A DNA stretch of 64,000 nucleotides from contig NZ_JAKSYH010000114.1 in the NCBI RefSeq assembly GCF_022829295.1, forward strand, positions 1-64,000. The letters are read 5' to 3'. Below, one piece after another: positions 52,078 to 62,443 of the stretch. The first letter of the stretch is position 1, and each line of letters starts with the position of its first letter. The notes below the pieces were generated by a model. It saw only the letters and a list, made by a program, of their open reading frames with translations, did no database searches and was not told where the DNA came from. Origin of the DNA: Methylobacterium sp. J-088. GTDB lineage: Bacteria > Pseudomonadota > Alphaproteobacteria > Rhizobiales > Beijerinckiaceae. Position numbers and translations under genes: made by a program.

Positions 52078-52398
52078 ATGGCTGTCGCGTACGAAACCGA
52101 GACCGTGCTGCCGCCTCTGCATCCCGGCGAGGTGCTACGCGAAGACTTTCTTATCCCCCTTGGATTGTCGGCCGGCACGGTGGCACGTGCGTGCTTGGTG
52201 CCGCGAACACGGATCGAGCGGATTGCCGCCGAACAGATCGGTGTCTCGACCGATACAGCGCTGCGTCTTGGGCGCTATTTCGGAACGAGTGCGGATTTCT
52301 GGCTCAACCTTCAGCGCCAGTACGAGATGGAGACGCTCACGCGCACCCTCGGACCGGAGATCGAGCAGATCGCTCCGCTCGCCCCCGTGGCCGCCTGA
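52078..52398 (+). CDS. higA: HigA-like antitoxin (XRE helix-turn-helix)
   Basis: A 106-residue DNA-binding antitoxin that neutralises HigB and represses the operon. LHPGEVLREDFLIPLGLSAG is the HigA opening, and VARACLVPRTRIERIAAEQI with STDTALRLGRYFGTSADFWL form the helix-turn-helix. Start at ATG 52078; a TTG at 52051 would add nine residues. It ends 4 bases before the convergent M16 peptidase gene. The palindromes upstream of higB are its probable binding sites. Confidence 0.92.
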   Translation: MAVAYETETVLPPLHPGEVLREDFLIPLGLSAGTVARACLVPRTRIERIAAEQIGVSTDTALRLGRYFGTSADFWLNLQRQYEMETLTRTLGPEIEQIAPLAPVAA

Positions 52399-52401
52399 GC
52401 C

Positions 52402-53694
52402 TCAGAGCCCGACCGGACGCCCCGCGGCGACCACCAGCATCTTGCCATCCGCGAAGGTCCGCGCGGCGGCCCGGCGGATGTCCGCCTGCGTCACCGCCGC
52501 CACCAGGGCGTTGCGCCGGGCGATGTAGTCCATGCCCAATTCCTCGAAGGCGATCTGCACCAGCTGGTGCGCGATCTTGGTCGAAGTGTCGAAGCCCAGC
52601 GCGTAGGAGCCCGTCAGGTAGTCCTTGGCCTTCTGCAACTCGTCGTCGTCCGGGCCCTCCGTGATCAGGCGGCCGATCTCGTCGCCGATCACCGAAAGCG
52701 CTTCGCCGACGCGCTCGTTCTTGGTGGCGGTGTAGCCCCAGGTCATCGCGGCCGAGCGATGGCTGACCAGAGAGGTGCCGACCGAATAGGCAAGCCCGCG
52801 CTTCTCGCGCACCTCTTGAAACAGGCGCGACGTGAAGGCGCCGCCGCCGAGAATATGGTTCAGCACATAGGCCGGGATGAAGTCCGGGTCGCGCCAGGGC
52901 ACGCCGGCCATGCCGAAGCGGATCACCGATTGCGGCACGTCGAGATCGACCACGATACGCCTGCCGAGATCCTGCACCTCAATGCGCGGCACCGCCTTAA
53001 GCTCACCGGCCTCCGGCAGAGCCCCGAAGGACTGGTTCAGGCCGTCGGCGAGCTGCTGGGCGCCAATCGCGCCGACCGCTGCGACCTTCACCCGGCCACG
53101 CCCGATGATGCGGGCATGCATCGCCAGCAGATCGTCGCGGGTGATCGCCGTGACGCTCTCGACCGTCCCGGAGGAGGGGCGGGCGTAGGGATGGCCGGCA
53201 AACGCCTCCTTGAAGAAGCGGCGGGAGGCCAGCACCCCCGGATCGTTCTGCTGATAGCGCAGGCCGGCGATGATCTGGGCCCGCACGCGCTCGATCGCAT
53301 CGGGGTCGAGGCGAGGCTTGGCCAGCGCCAGGGCGAGGAGGCCGATCGCCTCGTCGGCGTGCTTGACCAGCATCTTCAGCGAGCCGCCGACCGCGTCCGG
53401 CCCGGCATGGAACGACAGCTCGATCGCCCGGGCGGCCAGCCGCTCCTGGAACTGGTCGGAGGTCAGATCGCCGGCGCCCTCGTCGAGGAGCCGCGCCAGC
53501 ATCTGCGCGCATCCGGACTTGCCGGCCGGGTCCTGGGCGGCACCGCCCTCGAAGGTGAAGGCCAGGGCGATCAGGGGCACGACGGGGGATTCGACGTGCC
53601 ACGCCTCGATGCCGGGGGCGGTCATCACAGGCAGCGCCGTGGTCGGCGAGTTGGCCGGGGTTACGGTCTCGACCAGGGTCTCGGTCAAGCTCAT
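52402..53694 (-). CDS. M16 family peptidase-like subunit lacking the zinc motif
   Basis: A 430-residue pitrilysin-fold protein. The HxxEH zinc motif is absent; the equivalent position reads CAQMLARLLDEGAGD. The late-domain motif FQEVREKRGLAYSVGT, which contacts substrate in the partner half, is kept. It should pair with the active M16 subunit encoded just upstream, giving a two-subunit peptidase. Clear ribosome site (AGAGG) before the ATG. The role in alphaproteobacteria is thought to be peptide or signal-peptide cleanup. Confidence 0.9.
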   Translation of the reverse strand: MSLTETLVETVTPANSPTTALPVMTAPGIEAWHVESPVVPLIALAFTFEGGAAQDPAGKSGCAQMLARLLDEGAGDLTSDQFQERLAARAIELSFHAGPDAVGGSLKMLVKHADEAIGLLALALAKPRLDPDAIERVRAQIIAGLRYQQNDPGVLASRRFFKEAFAGHPYARPSSGTVESVTAITRDDLLAMHARIIGRGRVKVAAVGAIGAQQLADGLNQSFGALPEAGELKAVPRIEVQDLGRRIVVDLDVPQSVIRFGMAGVPWRDPDFIPAYVLNHILGGGAFTSRLFQEVREKRGLAYSVGTSLVSHRSAAMTWGYTATKNERVGEALSVIGDEIGRLITEGPDDDELQKAKDYLTGSYALGFDTSTKIAHQLVQIAFEELGMDYIARRNALVAAVTQADIRRAAARTFADGKMLVVAAGRPVGL

Positions 53695-53806
53695 GAGAAC
53701 CTCTTTTTTATCGCTTCACGGGCGGCGGAGCAGCTCAGCGCATCCGGGCTGATGCGGTCCCAATGGGGCCTGGGAAACCACCCGCCGGGACGCGCCCCGG
53801 AAAAAC

Positions 53807-55216
53807 CTACTCGGCGGCCATCGCCACGGGGGCGTCGGGATCCTGCGCCTTGGTCAAGTAGCCGGTGACCGAGCGGGCCGGCGTCAGCCAGCGCTCGGCG
53901 GCGCTCTTCAGGCGGTCCTGCGACACCGCCTCGATATCGGTCGGCCAGCGGCGGACCTCCTCGATGGTCTCGCCGATCGCCAGAGCCGAGCCGTAGATGC
54001 GGGCGAGCGAGGACTGGCTGTCGGAGGAGTAGACCGTTTCGGCCACGAGCCGGGTCTTGGCCCGTTCGATCGCCTCGGGATCCAGGGCCTCCGAAGGCGC
54101 GCGGCGCAGCACCTTGTCGACGGCCTCCTCCAGCTTCTCCAGGGGCACGCCCTCGGCGGGCACCGCGTAGACGGAGAAGCGGGTGTCGTCGATCGCCGAG
54201 CCCATGTACCAGGCACCGGCATTCACCGCGAGGCCGGTCTCCATGACCAACTTGCGGTAGAGGTAGGAGGTCGAGCCACCGCCCAGCACCTCGGCGAGCA
54301 GTTCCAGATCGTGGCAGCCGCCGTCGCGGGCGGTGATGCAGGAGGGGGTCAGGTAGAGCCGCTGCAGGGTCGGCTGCTCGACCTTCGGGTCGGCGACCGC
54401 GACGCGGCGCAGCGCCTTCGGCTCCGGCTCCCGGGCCCGAATACGCTCGGGCCGGGTGCCCTGGGGCGTCACGCGGCCATAGGTGGTCTCGGCCAGCCGG
54501 CGGACCTCGTCCGGGGTCACGTCGCCGGCGACCACCAGGATGGCGTTCTCGGGCGTGTAGAAGCGCTTGTAATAGGCCAGCGCGTGCTCGCGGTTCAGCC
54601 CCTCGATCTCGTGCATCCAGCCGATGATCGGGGTGCCGTAGGGATGGTGCACGAACAGGCCGGCCGCCATCGCCTCGGAGAGCTGGGCGGAGGGGTCGGT
54701 CTCGACCCGCATCCGGCGCTCCTCCAGCACCACGTCGCGCTCGGGGGCCACGACGGCGTCGTCGAGGACGAGGCCGCTCATGCGGTCCGCCTCGAACGCC
54801 ATCATGGTGCCGAGATGGTCCCGGGCGACCCGCTGGAAATAGGCGGTGTAATCGTAGCTGGTGAAGGCGTTCTCCTGGCCGCCGAGGCCCGACACCGCCT
54901 TCGAGAAGGCGCCGACCGGGTGGTTCTCGGTGCCCTTGAACATCAGGTGCTCGAGGAAGTGGGCGATGCCCGACTGGCCGAGCGGATCATCCGCCGAGCC
55001 GTTGCGGTACCAGATCATGTGGGTCGCGACGGGGGCCCGGTGGTCGGGCACGACCACCACGTCGAGGCCGTTGTCGAGGGTGAAAGCCGTCACTTCGGGG
55101 CCACCCGCCTCGGACCGCCCGAACGGCGCGGCATCGCCCCGGCCGGCGCTGGCGCCGAAGGCCGGGCCCGGACGCTGCGGGAAGAGGGGGGGCGTCGCCG
55201 TCCTGAACAGGTGCAT
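53807..55216 (-). CDS. M16 family zinc peptidase, catalytic subunit
   Basis: A 469-residue protein starting at the ATG at 55214-55216. SGIAHFLEHLMFKGTENHP carries the inverse zinc motif HxxEH, and the third ligand lies about 76 residues on in ERDVVLEERRMRVE. The later YLYRKLVMETGLAV is the R/Y substrate-binding segment. The first 40 residues look like a signal or transit-like extension. It lies 112 bases upstream of the inactive M16 subunit and in the same block as lspA and ileS. Confidence 0.92.
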   Translation of the reverse strand: MHLFRTATPPLFPQRPGPAFGASAGRGDAAPFGRSEAGGPEVTAFTLDNGLDVVVVPDHRAPVATHMIWYRNGSADDPLGQSGIAHFLEHLMFKGTENHPVGAFSKAVSGLGGQENAFTSYDYTAYFQRVARDHLGTMMAFEADRMSGLVLDDAVVAPERDVVLEERRMRVETDPSAQLSEAMAAGLFVHHPYGTPIIGWMHEIEGLNREHALAYYKRFYTPENAILVVAGDVTPDEVRRLAETTYGRVTPQGTRPERIRAREPEPKALRRVAVADPKVEQPTLQRLYLTPSCITARDGGCHDLELLAEVLGGGSTSYLYRKLVMETGLAVNAGAWYMGSAIDDTRFSVYAVPAEGVPLEKLEEAVDKVLRRAPSEALDPEAIERAKTRLVAETVYSSDSQSSLARIYGSALAIGETIEEVRRWPTDIEAVSQDRLKSAAERWLTPARSVTGYLTKAQDPDAPVAMAAE

Positions 55217-55376
55217 TCCGCTTTCCTTCTGCCGGCCCCGCGCCCAGTGCGCCGCATCTCCGGATGCGCGTGCGGATCGGAACCGTCCTAGTCTCCGGCG
55301 GGCAAGAACCGCACCGGGACGAACATCACATGTTGCCACGTCGAGTCGCCGTTGCAACGGCGACACAGCGACTCCG

Positions 55377-56039
55377 CTACTGCTGCGCCCGCTGACGGAG
55401 ATAGACCTGGGGGTCGGCCTCTTCGCGCTCGCGGCTGGCGTTGTTGATTGGGTCGCTGGAGGGCGGGCGCGCCAGCTTCTTGGGCGATTGCCGGTATCCG
55501 GTGGGCGGATCGGTCAGCACGTCCCGGTTCGGCTCGACGTCCGAGGGCTCCGCGTTGGCACTCTTGCCCTTGAGCAGGTCGAACGGGCTGAGCAGGCTGT
55601 CGTCGCGGTTGTTGTCGCCGGGCTTGCGCTCGGCCTCGGTGGTCAGGCCCGCGCCGGCCCGGCGGCCGTTGCGCATCTCGTCCACCGAGAGGGTGGCGTT
55701 GTTGTCGTCGTAGCGACCCTGGGCTTGGACGCCCTTGGGGTTGCGGCGCTCCTTGGCGGCGCGCTCGCGCTCGGCGATCTCGGGATCCTTCGGCCAAGCG
55801 GCGCTGGTGGAGCGGGCCCGGGGCTGGGGCAGGGCCTTGCCGTCGAGCTTGGGCGGCATCACCAGCGGCGGGCGCTCGTGGTAGTCGATCGGATCCTGGC
55901 GCTTCTCCAGAAGGCCGATGCCCGATAGCGCGTCGCGCATGAACTCGCCGCGCTCCTGCGCCTGGGCGCCGACGGAGATCAGCGGCGTCAGGGCGAACGC
56001 GGCGGGGAGGAGGAGTCGAAGCCTGCGATACCCGGTCAT
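55377..56039 (-). CDS. secreted protein, possibly DUF3035/BamF-like
   Basis: A 220-residue protein with a signal peptide (ending GAQA). RDALSGIGLLEKRQDPIDYH then ERPPLVMPPKLDGKALPQPR recalls the opening of DUF3035/BamF lipoproteins, although no lipobox cysteine is seen here. The rest is hydrophilic and low in structure. In several alphaproteobacteria a DUF3035 gene sits exactly between lspA and the M16 pair, as here, which supports the idea. The identity is not certain. Confidence 0.6.
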   Translation of the reverse strand: MTGYRRLRLLLPAAFALTPLISVGAQAQERGEFMRDALSGIGLLEKRQDPIDYHERPPLVMPPKLDGKALPQPRARSTSAAWPKDPEIAERERAAKERRNPKGVQAQGRYDDNNATLSVDEMRNGRRAGAGLTTEAERKPGDNNRDDSLLSPFDLLKGKSANAEPSDVEPNRDVLTDPPTGYRQSPKKLARPPSSDPINNASREREEADPQVYLRQRAQQ

Positions 56040-56199
56040 GCTGCCTCACGGGTTCCGGCCGGGGAGTCCGGCTCGGGGATGGCCGATACGCGGCCTGATC
56101 CGACGGGACCCGGCCTGAGGCCGGTTTCCGGCGATCGTATGGCGCCTTGGCCACATCGCGCCAGGGCGGAGATGTGGCCGGACCGATGTGTTGCGCGCA

Positions 56200-56712
56200 T
56201 CACAGGCGTGGGGCCGGATCGCCCGGGGCCGGATCGCGCTGATGCCGCCCGGCCGGGAACAGGCTGTCGAGGATCAACCCGATGACGCCGGCCACGATCG
56301 CCGCGTCGGCGACGTTGAACACGTACCAGGACCAGCCGCCGGCATGCAGGTGGACGAAATCGAACACCGCCCCGTAGGCGGCGCGATCGATGGCGTTGCC
56401 CAGCGCACCGCCGACGATGAGGCCCAGGGCAACGCCGAGCAGCCGCGACGTGGCCCGCCGCATCCAGAGCCCGAGGCCGAGGGCGGCAGCGAGCGACAGG
56501 GCCACGAGAAGCCAGCGGCCGAAGCCGCCCTCCTGCTGGAACAGGCCGTAGGAGACGCCCCGGTTCCAGACCACGACGAAGTCGGCGAAGGGCCCGAACC
56601 GCCAGGGCTGCGAGAGCACGAGGTCGGTGCCGAAATACAGACCGAGCTTGGAGGCTTGGTCGAGGAGGAGGGTGAGCAGGAGGGCCAGAAGGCCGGCGCG
56701 GAAGGGGGTCAT
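56200..56712 (-). CDS. lspA: lipoprotein signal peptidase (signal peptidase II)
   Basis: A 170-residue inner membrane aspartyl peptidase with four helices that removes signal peptides from prolipoproteins. Family motifs: [13 protein letters not shown] (helix 1), [33 protein letters not shown] with the first catalytic aspartate, and [15 protein letters not shown] with the second. It lies downstream of ileS, the common order in proteobacteria, across a repeat-filled gap. Confidence 0.95.
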   Translation of the reverse strand: MTPFRAGLLALLLTLLLDQASKLGLYFGTDLVLSQPWRFGPFADFVVVWNRGVSYGLFQQEGGFGRWLLVALSLAAALGLGLWMRRATSRLLGVALGLIVGGALGNAIDRAAYGAVFDFVHLHAGGWSWYVFNVADAAIVAGVIGLILDSLFPAGRHQRDPAPGDPAPRL

Positions 56713-56737
56713 GCGGCGACCGCACGGCCGAGGGCGG

Positions 56738-56941
56738 AAAGCCCCTCTCCCCGCGCGCGGGGAGAGAGCTTCGGCGACCTTGCCGTCGACGAAGCGAGGC
56801 GGCAGCCGGGGGTGAGGGGGCGGTCAAGGGAGAGACTCTTCCGGAGCCACCCCCTCACCACCGCTCCGGCTTCGCCTGCGCTTCCCGCACGGACGGCGAG
56901 GTCCGTGCGGGCCTCTCCCCGCCCGCGGGGAGAGGGGGACG
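56738..56941. repeat. palindromic repeats between ileS and lspA
   Basis: Two CCTCTCCCC-(GC-rich)-GGGGAGAG palindromes at 56742-56764 and 56912-56936, plus a CCCGCACGGAC / GTCCGTGCGGG hairpin at 56884-56910, fill this gap. They are the same class as the palindromes at 20016, 20133 and 25879. Confidence 0.7.
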
Positions 56942-56956
56942 CGAAGCACATTACCC

Positions 56957-59923
56957 TCACGCCGCGCTCGCCTCCGGATGCGCCGCATCCCACTCGCGCA
57001 GGGCCTTTGCGTCGCGGGGGGTCACGTCCGGGAAATCCGGATCGCCGCCCACCTCCGGGCTGACCCGCCAGGAGCGGGCGCATTTGCGGCCCTCGGCCGG
57101 GCTCGGCACCACCGCCACGCCGCGGACCTCGTCGAGTCGGAAGGCCTCGGCCGGGCCCTCGCCCGCCACCACGGTGATGGCGGAGGTGATGCAGGTATCG
57201 GCGAAGTCACAGCCCTCCAGCGCCGCCAGCAGGTCCGGATCCGCCACGTAGACCGTCGGGGCCGCCTCCAGGCTCGCGCCGATCCGCTTGGCCGCGCGCT
57301 CGATCTCCAGCGCCCCGGTGACCACCCGCCGGACCCGCCGGATCTTGTGCCAGCGCTCCGCGAGGGGCGCGTCGAGCCAGGCGGCCGGGGTCTCCGGCAG
57401 GGTCTCGAGATGCACCGAGCCGTCCTCGGACGGGTAGCGGTCGAGCCACGCCTCCTCGGCCGTGAAGGCCAGCACCGGGGCGAGCCAGACCGTCACCCGC
57501 CGGAAGGCCGCGTCGATCACCTGAAGCGCGGCCCGGCGGCGCACCGACGAGATCGGATCGCAGTACAGCGCGTCCTTGCGCACGTCGAAATAGAACGATG
57601 ACAGGTCGCCGGTCATGAAACCGTTGAGCAGCGCCACCACCCGCTTGGTGTCGAAGGTCGCGTAGGCCTCGCGGATCTCGCCGTCGAGCTCCGCCAGCCG
57701 GTGCAGGATCAGCCGCTCCAGCTCCGGCATTTTTTCCGGATCCACATCGTCGCCTTCGACCCGATGCGCCAGGGAGCCGAGCATCCAGCGCAGGGAATTG
57801 CGCAGCTTCCGGTAAGTCTCGGCAAACGTCTTGATGATCTCCGGGCCGATGCGCAGGTCATCGGTGTAATCCGAAGCCGCGACCCACAGGCGCAGGATGT
57901 CGGCACCCGAATCCTTGATGATGCTCTGCGGCGCGACGACGTTGCCCTTCGACTTCGACATCTTCAGGCCCTTGCCGTCGAGCACGAAGCCGTGGGTCAG
58001 GACGATGTCGTAGGGCGCCCGGCCCCGCGTGCCCGAGGATTCGAGCAGCGAGGACTGGAACCAGCCGCGATGCTGGTCGGAGCCCTCCAGGTACATCACC
58101 CGGTCCTGCCCGCCGTCGCGGATGCGCGTCACGCCCGCGAGCCCTGGAAAAGCCTCCGGATCGTCCAGCACGAAGGCGTGGGTCGAGCCCGAATCGAACC
58201 AGACGTCGAGGACGTCGGTGACCTTCTCGTAAGACGCCGGGTCGTGGTCCGGCGCCAGGAAGCGCTCGGCGGCCTCGTCCCGGAACCACGCATCGGCCCC
58301 CTCGGCCGCGAAGGCATCGCGGATGCGGGCGTTGACCCGGTCGTCCTTCAGGATCTCGGCGGTCTCCCGGTGGACGAACACGGTGATCGGCACGCCCCAG
58401 GCGCGCTGGCGCGAGACCACCCAGTCGGGCCGGTTGCCGACCATGCCGGTGATGCGGTTCTTGCCTTGCGTCGGCACCCACTGGGTGTCGTCGATGCCCT
58501 GGAGCGCCACCTCACGCAGGGAGCGGTTGCCGAGCGAATCCACCGGCCGGTCCATGGCGATGAACCATTGCGGCGTATTGCGGAAGATCACCGGCTTCTT
58601 GGAGCGCCAGGAATGGGGGTACTGGTGGCGCAGCACGCCGCGGGCGACCAGCGCCCCGGCCTCGGTCAGCGCGGCGATGACCGCCTTGTTGGCATCGCCC
58701 TTCTCGCCCTTGGCGGTGAGAACGCGGGTGCCGGTGAAGCCCGGCGCGGCCTCGGTGAGCACGCCGTCCGCGTCCACGGTGTAGGGGATGGTGGTGTCGA
58801 TGCCGCGCTCGAGCAGCAGCCGGCCGCTCGCCATCCAGAGCTCGAAATCCTCGCGGCCGTGGCTCGGCGCCGTATGGACGAAGCCCGTGCCGGATTCGTC
58901 GGTGACGTGGTCGCCGTCGAGCATCGGCACGGCGAAGCCGTAGCCGAGCTTCGCCAGGGGATGGTCCAGGGTCAGGCCGGCGAGCGTCGACGGGCTCACG
59001 TCGGCGACGCGCTCGAACGCCTCGACCCGGGCGGCCTTGAACACGGTCGCGGCCAGGCTGTCGGCCAGCACGTAGCTCTGGCCGGGCACCGCCCAATTGT
59101 CGGCCGGCGCCTGCGTGACCCGGTACAGGCCGTAGGCGATTTTCTTGGAGTAGGCGACCGCGCGGTTGCCGGGGATCGTCCAGGGGGTGGTCGTCCAGAT
59201 CACGACGCGCGCGGCGGCGAGGTCCCCCTGTGCGCCGGAGCGGATCGGAAAAGCGCAAAAAATCGTGTCGCTGACGTGCTCCTCGTACTCGACCTCGGCC
59301 TCGGCCAAAGCGGTCTTCTCGACCACCGACCACATCACCGGCTTCGAGCCGCGATAGAGCTGGCCGCTCATCGAGAACTTCATCAGCTCGTCGGCGATCA
59401 CGGCCTCGGCGGGGTAGGCCATGGTGGCGTAGGGATGGTCCCAGTCGCCGGTGACGCCGAGGCGCTTGAACTCCTCGCGCTGCACGTCGAGCCAGTGCGC
59501 CGCAAACGTCCGGCATTCCTGCCGGAACTCGATCACCGGCACGTCGTCCTTGTTGCGGCCCTTGGCGCGGTACTGCTCCTCGATCTTCCACTCGATCGGC
59601 AGGCCGTGGCAGTCCCAGCCGGGGACGTAATTGGCGTCGAAGCCGAGGGCGGCCTGCGAGCGGACCACCACGTCCTTCAGGATCTTGTTGAGCGCCGTGC
59701 CGATGTGGATGTTGCCGTTGGCGTAGGGTGGGCCGTCATGGAGCACGAATTTCGGCCGGCCCTGGCCGCGGGCACGCAGCGTCCCGTAGAGGTCGATCCG
59801 CTTCCAGCGCTCGATGAGGAGCGGCTCGCGCACCGGCAGACCGGCGCGCATCGGGAACTCGGTCTGCGGCAGGAACAGGGTCTTGGAATAGTCGCGGGCG
59901 GGCGCGGTCTCGGGGGTGGTCAT
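56957..59923 (-). CDS. ileS: isoleucyl-tRNA synthetase
   Basis: A 988-residue class I synthetase that charges tRNA-Ile. The HIGH motif is in [36 protein letters not shown] is the isoleucine-binding segment, [20 protein letters not shown] lies in the editing domain, and [15 protein letters not shown] is the KMSKS loop. The C-terminal tail lacks the paired cysteine zinc finger of E. coli IleS. Start at the ATG at 59921-59923; an ATG at 59935 adds four residues. Confidence 0.96.
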   Translation of the reverse strand: MTTPETAPARDYSKTLFLPQTEFPMRAGLPVREPLLIERWKRIDLYGTLRARGQGRPKFVLHDGPPYANGNIHIGTALNKILKDVVVRSQAALGFDANYVPGWDCHGLPIEWKIEEQYRAKGRNKDDVPVIEFRQECRTFAAHWLDVQREEFKRLGVTGDWDHPYATMAYPAEAVIADELMKFSMSGQLYRGSKPVMWSVVEKTALAEAEVEYEEHVSDTIFCAFPIRSGAQGDLAAARVVIWTTTPWTIPGNRAVAYSKKIAYGLYRVTQAPADNWAVPGQSYVLADSLAATVFKAARVEAFERVADVSPSTLAGLTLDHPLAKLGYGFAVPMLDGDHVTDESGTGFVHTAPSHGREDFELWMASGRLLLERGIDTTIPYTVDADGVLTEAAPGFTGTRVLTAKGEKGDANKAVIAALTEAGALVARGVLRHQYPHSWRSKKPVIFRNTPQWFIAMDRPVDSLGNRSLREVALQGIDDTQWVPTQGKNRITGMVGNRPDWVVSRQRAWGVPITVFVHRETAEILKDDRVNARIRDAFAAEGADAWFRDEAAERFLAPDHDPASYEKVTDVLDVWFDSGSTHAFVLDDPEAFPGLAGVTRIRDGGQDRVMYLEGSDQHRGWFQSSLLESSGTRGRAPYDIVLTHGFVLDGKGLKMSKSKGNVVAPQSIIKDSGADILRLWVAASDYTDDLRIGPEIIKTFAETYRKLRNSLRWMLGSLAHRVEGDDVDPEKMPELERLILHRLAELDGEIREAYATFDTKRVVALLNGFMTGDLSSFYFDVRKDALYCDPISSVRRRAALQVIDAAFRRVTVWLAPVLAFTAEEAWLDRYPSEDGSVHLETLPETPAAWLDAPLAERWHKIRRVRRVVTGALEIERAAKRIGASLEAAPTVYVADPDLLAALEGCDFADTCITSAITVVAGEGPAEAFRLDEVRGVAVVPSPAEGRKCARSWRVSPEVGGDPDFPDVTPRDAKALREWDAAHPEASAA

Positions 59924-60282
59924 CGGATCTCGCATCGGCGGTCGGGCCGGCGGCAGGCCGGCGGAATCGGATCAGGCGGCAGGAGGAACCCGGACCTCCC
60001 CGCGGCCGCGCCGAAGCGGGCCCTCAGGCGGAGGCCGGGCCGGTAATTCGAATCGGGCGGCCGGGGCCGCGCAGGGCGCGCGAAGCGTGCATGCCGCGAT
60101 CTCTATCAGCCGCTCCGGCGCGAGGCCAGCGGCAGGGTTCGGCTCCGCGGCCGCTCACGGAAACGCGAGCCCGGATGAGACCTTTCGGCGCCTGAACCGT
60201 TGATCGGGTACGCCCTCCGCGCTCCGAACGGGTGCGGAGACGACCCCGATCGATCTGCCAATCGATCTGCCAGGAGTAGGCC
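59924..60282. promoter_or_regulatory. divergent upstream region of ileS and a small secreted protein
   Basis: The gap carries both promoters. ATCGATCTGCCA occurs twice head to tail at 60249-60260 and 60261-60272, directly before the AGGAG ribosome site of the gene at 60283. No T-box-like structure or gene was recognised. Confidence 0.45.
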
Positions 60283-60552
60283 ATGAAGAAGATTCTGATC
60301 ACCACCCTCGCCCTCGCACCCCTCGCCTTCGCGGGGGCCGCGCAGGCCCAGGGCACGGCCCGCGGCGCTCAGCGCGGCGTCGAGGATGGTTCGGCTGCAG
60401 CCGGCCCGGTCGGCGGGATCGTCGGCGGTGCCGTCGGCGCGGCGACCGGCACGGTCGGCGGCGTGCTCGGCACGGATCCCGATCCGGCCCGCCGCGCCCG
60501 GGAAGAGCGCCGCGAGGAGCGGATGGAGCGTCAGGAGCACCGCGGCCGCTGA
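60283..60552 (+). CDS. small secreted Gly/Arg-rich protein
   Basis: An 89-residue protein with a signal peptide (MKKILITTLALAPLAFAGAAQA), a Gly/Val/Ala segment (GGIVGGAVGAATGTVGGVLG) that looks like a glycine-zipper membrane-active stretch, and a highly charged tail (RRAREERREERMERQEHRGR). AGGAG lies 6 bases upstream. No named family; such glycine-zipper proteins often associate with the outer membrane. Confidence 0.75.
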   Translation: MKKILITTLALAPLAFAGAAQAQGTARGAQRGVEDGSAAAGPVGGIVGGAVGAATGTVGGVLGTDPDPARRAREERREERMERQEHRGR

Positions 60553-60571
60553 TTCGATCCGGCCGGTCGCC

Positions 60572-61525
60572 TCAAGCGGCCGGCCGCGCGTCCCGGCGGA
60601 TCGTCTCCTGCGCCAGGAGGTACAACCCTGAGCCGACCACGATCATGGCACCCGCCACGGTCCAGCGGCTCGGCACGTCGCCGAACAGCAGGAAGCCCAG
60701 CGTTACCGACCAGAGGAGCTGCGTGTAGATGAACGGCGCCAGCACGTTGGCCGGCGCGCGGGCATGGGCCATCACCAGCAGCCAGTGGCCGAGCGTTCCG
60801 AACAGCGCGACGCCGATCAGCAGCGCCCAGTGGGTCAGGCTCGCCGGGCTCGTCCAGATCCACGGCAGGAGCGGCGCCATCAGCGCGAGGCCCGCGAGCC
60901 CGGTGTAGAACATGGTCGTCGCGGTCGAATCATAGGCCGCGAGCTTGCGCGTGATGATCGCGTAGAAGGCGTAGACCACGACGTTGGCCACGCAGAGCAA
61001 AGCGGCCGGATGCATCCCGCCGACGCCGGGCCGCACGATCACCAGCACGCCCAGGAAGCCGACGCCGATCGCCGCCATCCGCGCCCGGGAGGACCACTCG
61101 CCGAGCAGCGGCCCGGCGAGCAGCGCCACGGTGAGCGGCGCGGCGAACTGAATCGAGATCGTCTCGGCCATCTGCAGGTAGCGCAGGGCCAGGAAGTTCA
61201 GGGCCGTCGAGGCGAACAGCAGCAGCGAGCGGACGATCTGGAGCGTCAGCCGCCGGCTCTTCACCACGCCCGGGGTGCGCACCGGGTTGACGAACAGCGA
61301 GATCATCGCGACGCTCGCGGCGTAGCGCATGAAGGTGGTGACCAGCGGGTCGACGCCGGCGCGCGCCAGGGTCTTGGCGCTGGCGTCGAGGCTCGCGAAG
61401 AACGCGACGGCCCCGCACATCAGGGCGATGCCGACGAGCCGTTGACGGCCGGCCAGGGCCGTCTCGGCAGCGGCCTGCGCGGGTGCGATGTCATCGGTGA
61501 CGGACGTCGCGACCTGCGTGCTCAT
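60572..61525 (-). CDS. EamA (DMT) family transporter
   Basis: A 317-residue membrane protein with ten predicted helices in two EamA repeats. Repeat one: GIALMCGAVAFFASLDASAKTL through LFLALRYLQMAETISIQFAAPLT-type sequence; repeat two: ALLCVANVVVYAFYAIITRKLA through ANVLAPFIYTQLLWSVTLGF. Members export amino acids, nucleotides or other metabolites; the substrate here is unknown. Start at the ATG at 61523-61525; a longer open frame upstream lacks helix content. Confidence 0.88.
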   Translation of the reverse strand: MSTQVATSVTDDIAPAQAAAETALAGRQRLVGIALMCGAVAFFASLDASAKTLARAGVDPLVTTFMRYAASVAMISLFVNPVRTPGVVKSRRLTLQIVRSLLLFASTALNFLALRYLQMAETISIQFAAPLTVALLAGPLLGEWSSRARMAAIGVGFLGVLVIVRPGVGGMHPAALLCVANVVVYAFYAIITRKLAAYDSTATTMFYTGLAGLALMAPLLPWIWTSPASLTHWALLIGVALFGTLGHWLLVMAHARAPANVLAPFIYTQLLWSVTLGFLLFGDVPSRWTVAGAMIVVGSGLYLLAQETIRRDARPAA

Positions 61526-61639
61526 GCCTGCCAAATCCCGGTGGAGGCCGGTATTTGTGCCACCCTCGACCGCGTTGCGGTATCCGTCGCCGCGCAGGGG
61601 GACCATGCAGCCGGCACGGTCATGCGGGCCGGCGCCGCC

Positions 61640-62026
61640 TCACCGCTTGGCCGCGACCTTCTCGACCGCCGGGGCCTTCTCGGCGGAGGCGGTCCGGGTC
61701 GTCGCCTTCGCGACCTTCGGCTTCGCCGGCGCAGCCCCCGCGATCAGCGCCGCGAGATGCGACTGGTCGAGCCCAGATGCCACGGCCGGACGCGGCGCGG
61801 GCTGCGTCGCGGATACCGGCATGCTGGCCGCCGCGACCGAGCGCTCAACGGGACGCTCGATCGGGCGCGGCTCGATGGATCCCGTGGCGACCGGATCGGC
61901 AAGGCTGGCAACCGGCACCGGGGCCGCCGTCGATTCGCGCTGGACGCGCAGGGTCCAGTGCGCTGCCGTCGAGAGGGCGGCGACCGCCAGGATCGCCTTG
62001 ATGCCGCTGGTGAGCAGGGCTCGCAT
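61640..62026 (-). CDS. hypothetical protein with N-terminal membrane segment
   Basis: A 128-residue protein starting at the ATG at 62024-62026. MRALLTSGIKAILAVAALST is a signal or anchor segment, and the rest is Ala/Pro/Lys/Val-rich (PVPVASLADPVATGSIEPRP, KPKVAKATTRTASAEKAPAV) and probably disordered. No family recognised. Upstream ATGs at 62083 and 62086 would give a longer basic head. Confidence 0.55.
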   Translation of the reverse strand: MRALLTSGIKAILAVAALSTAAHWTLRVQRESTAAPVPVASLADPVATGSIEPRPIERPVERSVAAASMPVSATQPAPRPAVASGLDQSHLAALIAGAAPAKPKVAKATTRTASAEKAPAVEKVAAKR

Positions 62027-62443
62027 GGTCGTCAGGCCCGAGAGAACGCGGTTACGCCGGACCGGATCCCGGCCCCACTTCATCATCGCCGCGGAGCGTG
62101 AACGAAGCTGCAATCGCCCAGCCGAAACCTGTCCCGGAACGGGGCAGCGCGCCGTCCTCAAAGGTCCGGGCGAGAGGAGAAATCTATGTGGGCCTTGCGC
62201 CGGATCCGCGGTTCCTGTTCCCCGCGCACCCGACACTCCTGCAGCGACTCGGCCCACTGAGCCTCACAGAAACGGCCCAGAGAACTGGTCCGGACCGCTC
62301 CGTCACTGCCGACCCCGCCGCCATGCAGGCCCGAGCGGGCTCGCGAAACCTTCAGGCGCATCGGCCGCTGGGGACCGCCCGTGTAGAGGGTGACAGCCGA
62401 GCCGGCAACAGAGGCGGGACGGTTTCGGCGGCCCCCGCGGCGA
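62027..62443. other. intergenic region, nothing recognised
   Basis: A 417-base stretch between two minus-strand genes. Forward open frames here have Arg/Pro-rich composition typical of shadow reading. No repeat, hairpin with T-run or RNA gene was seen. Confidence 0.4.
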
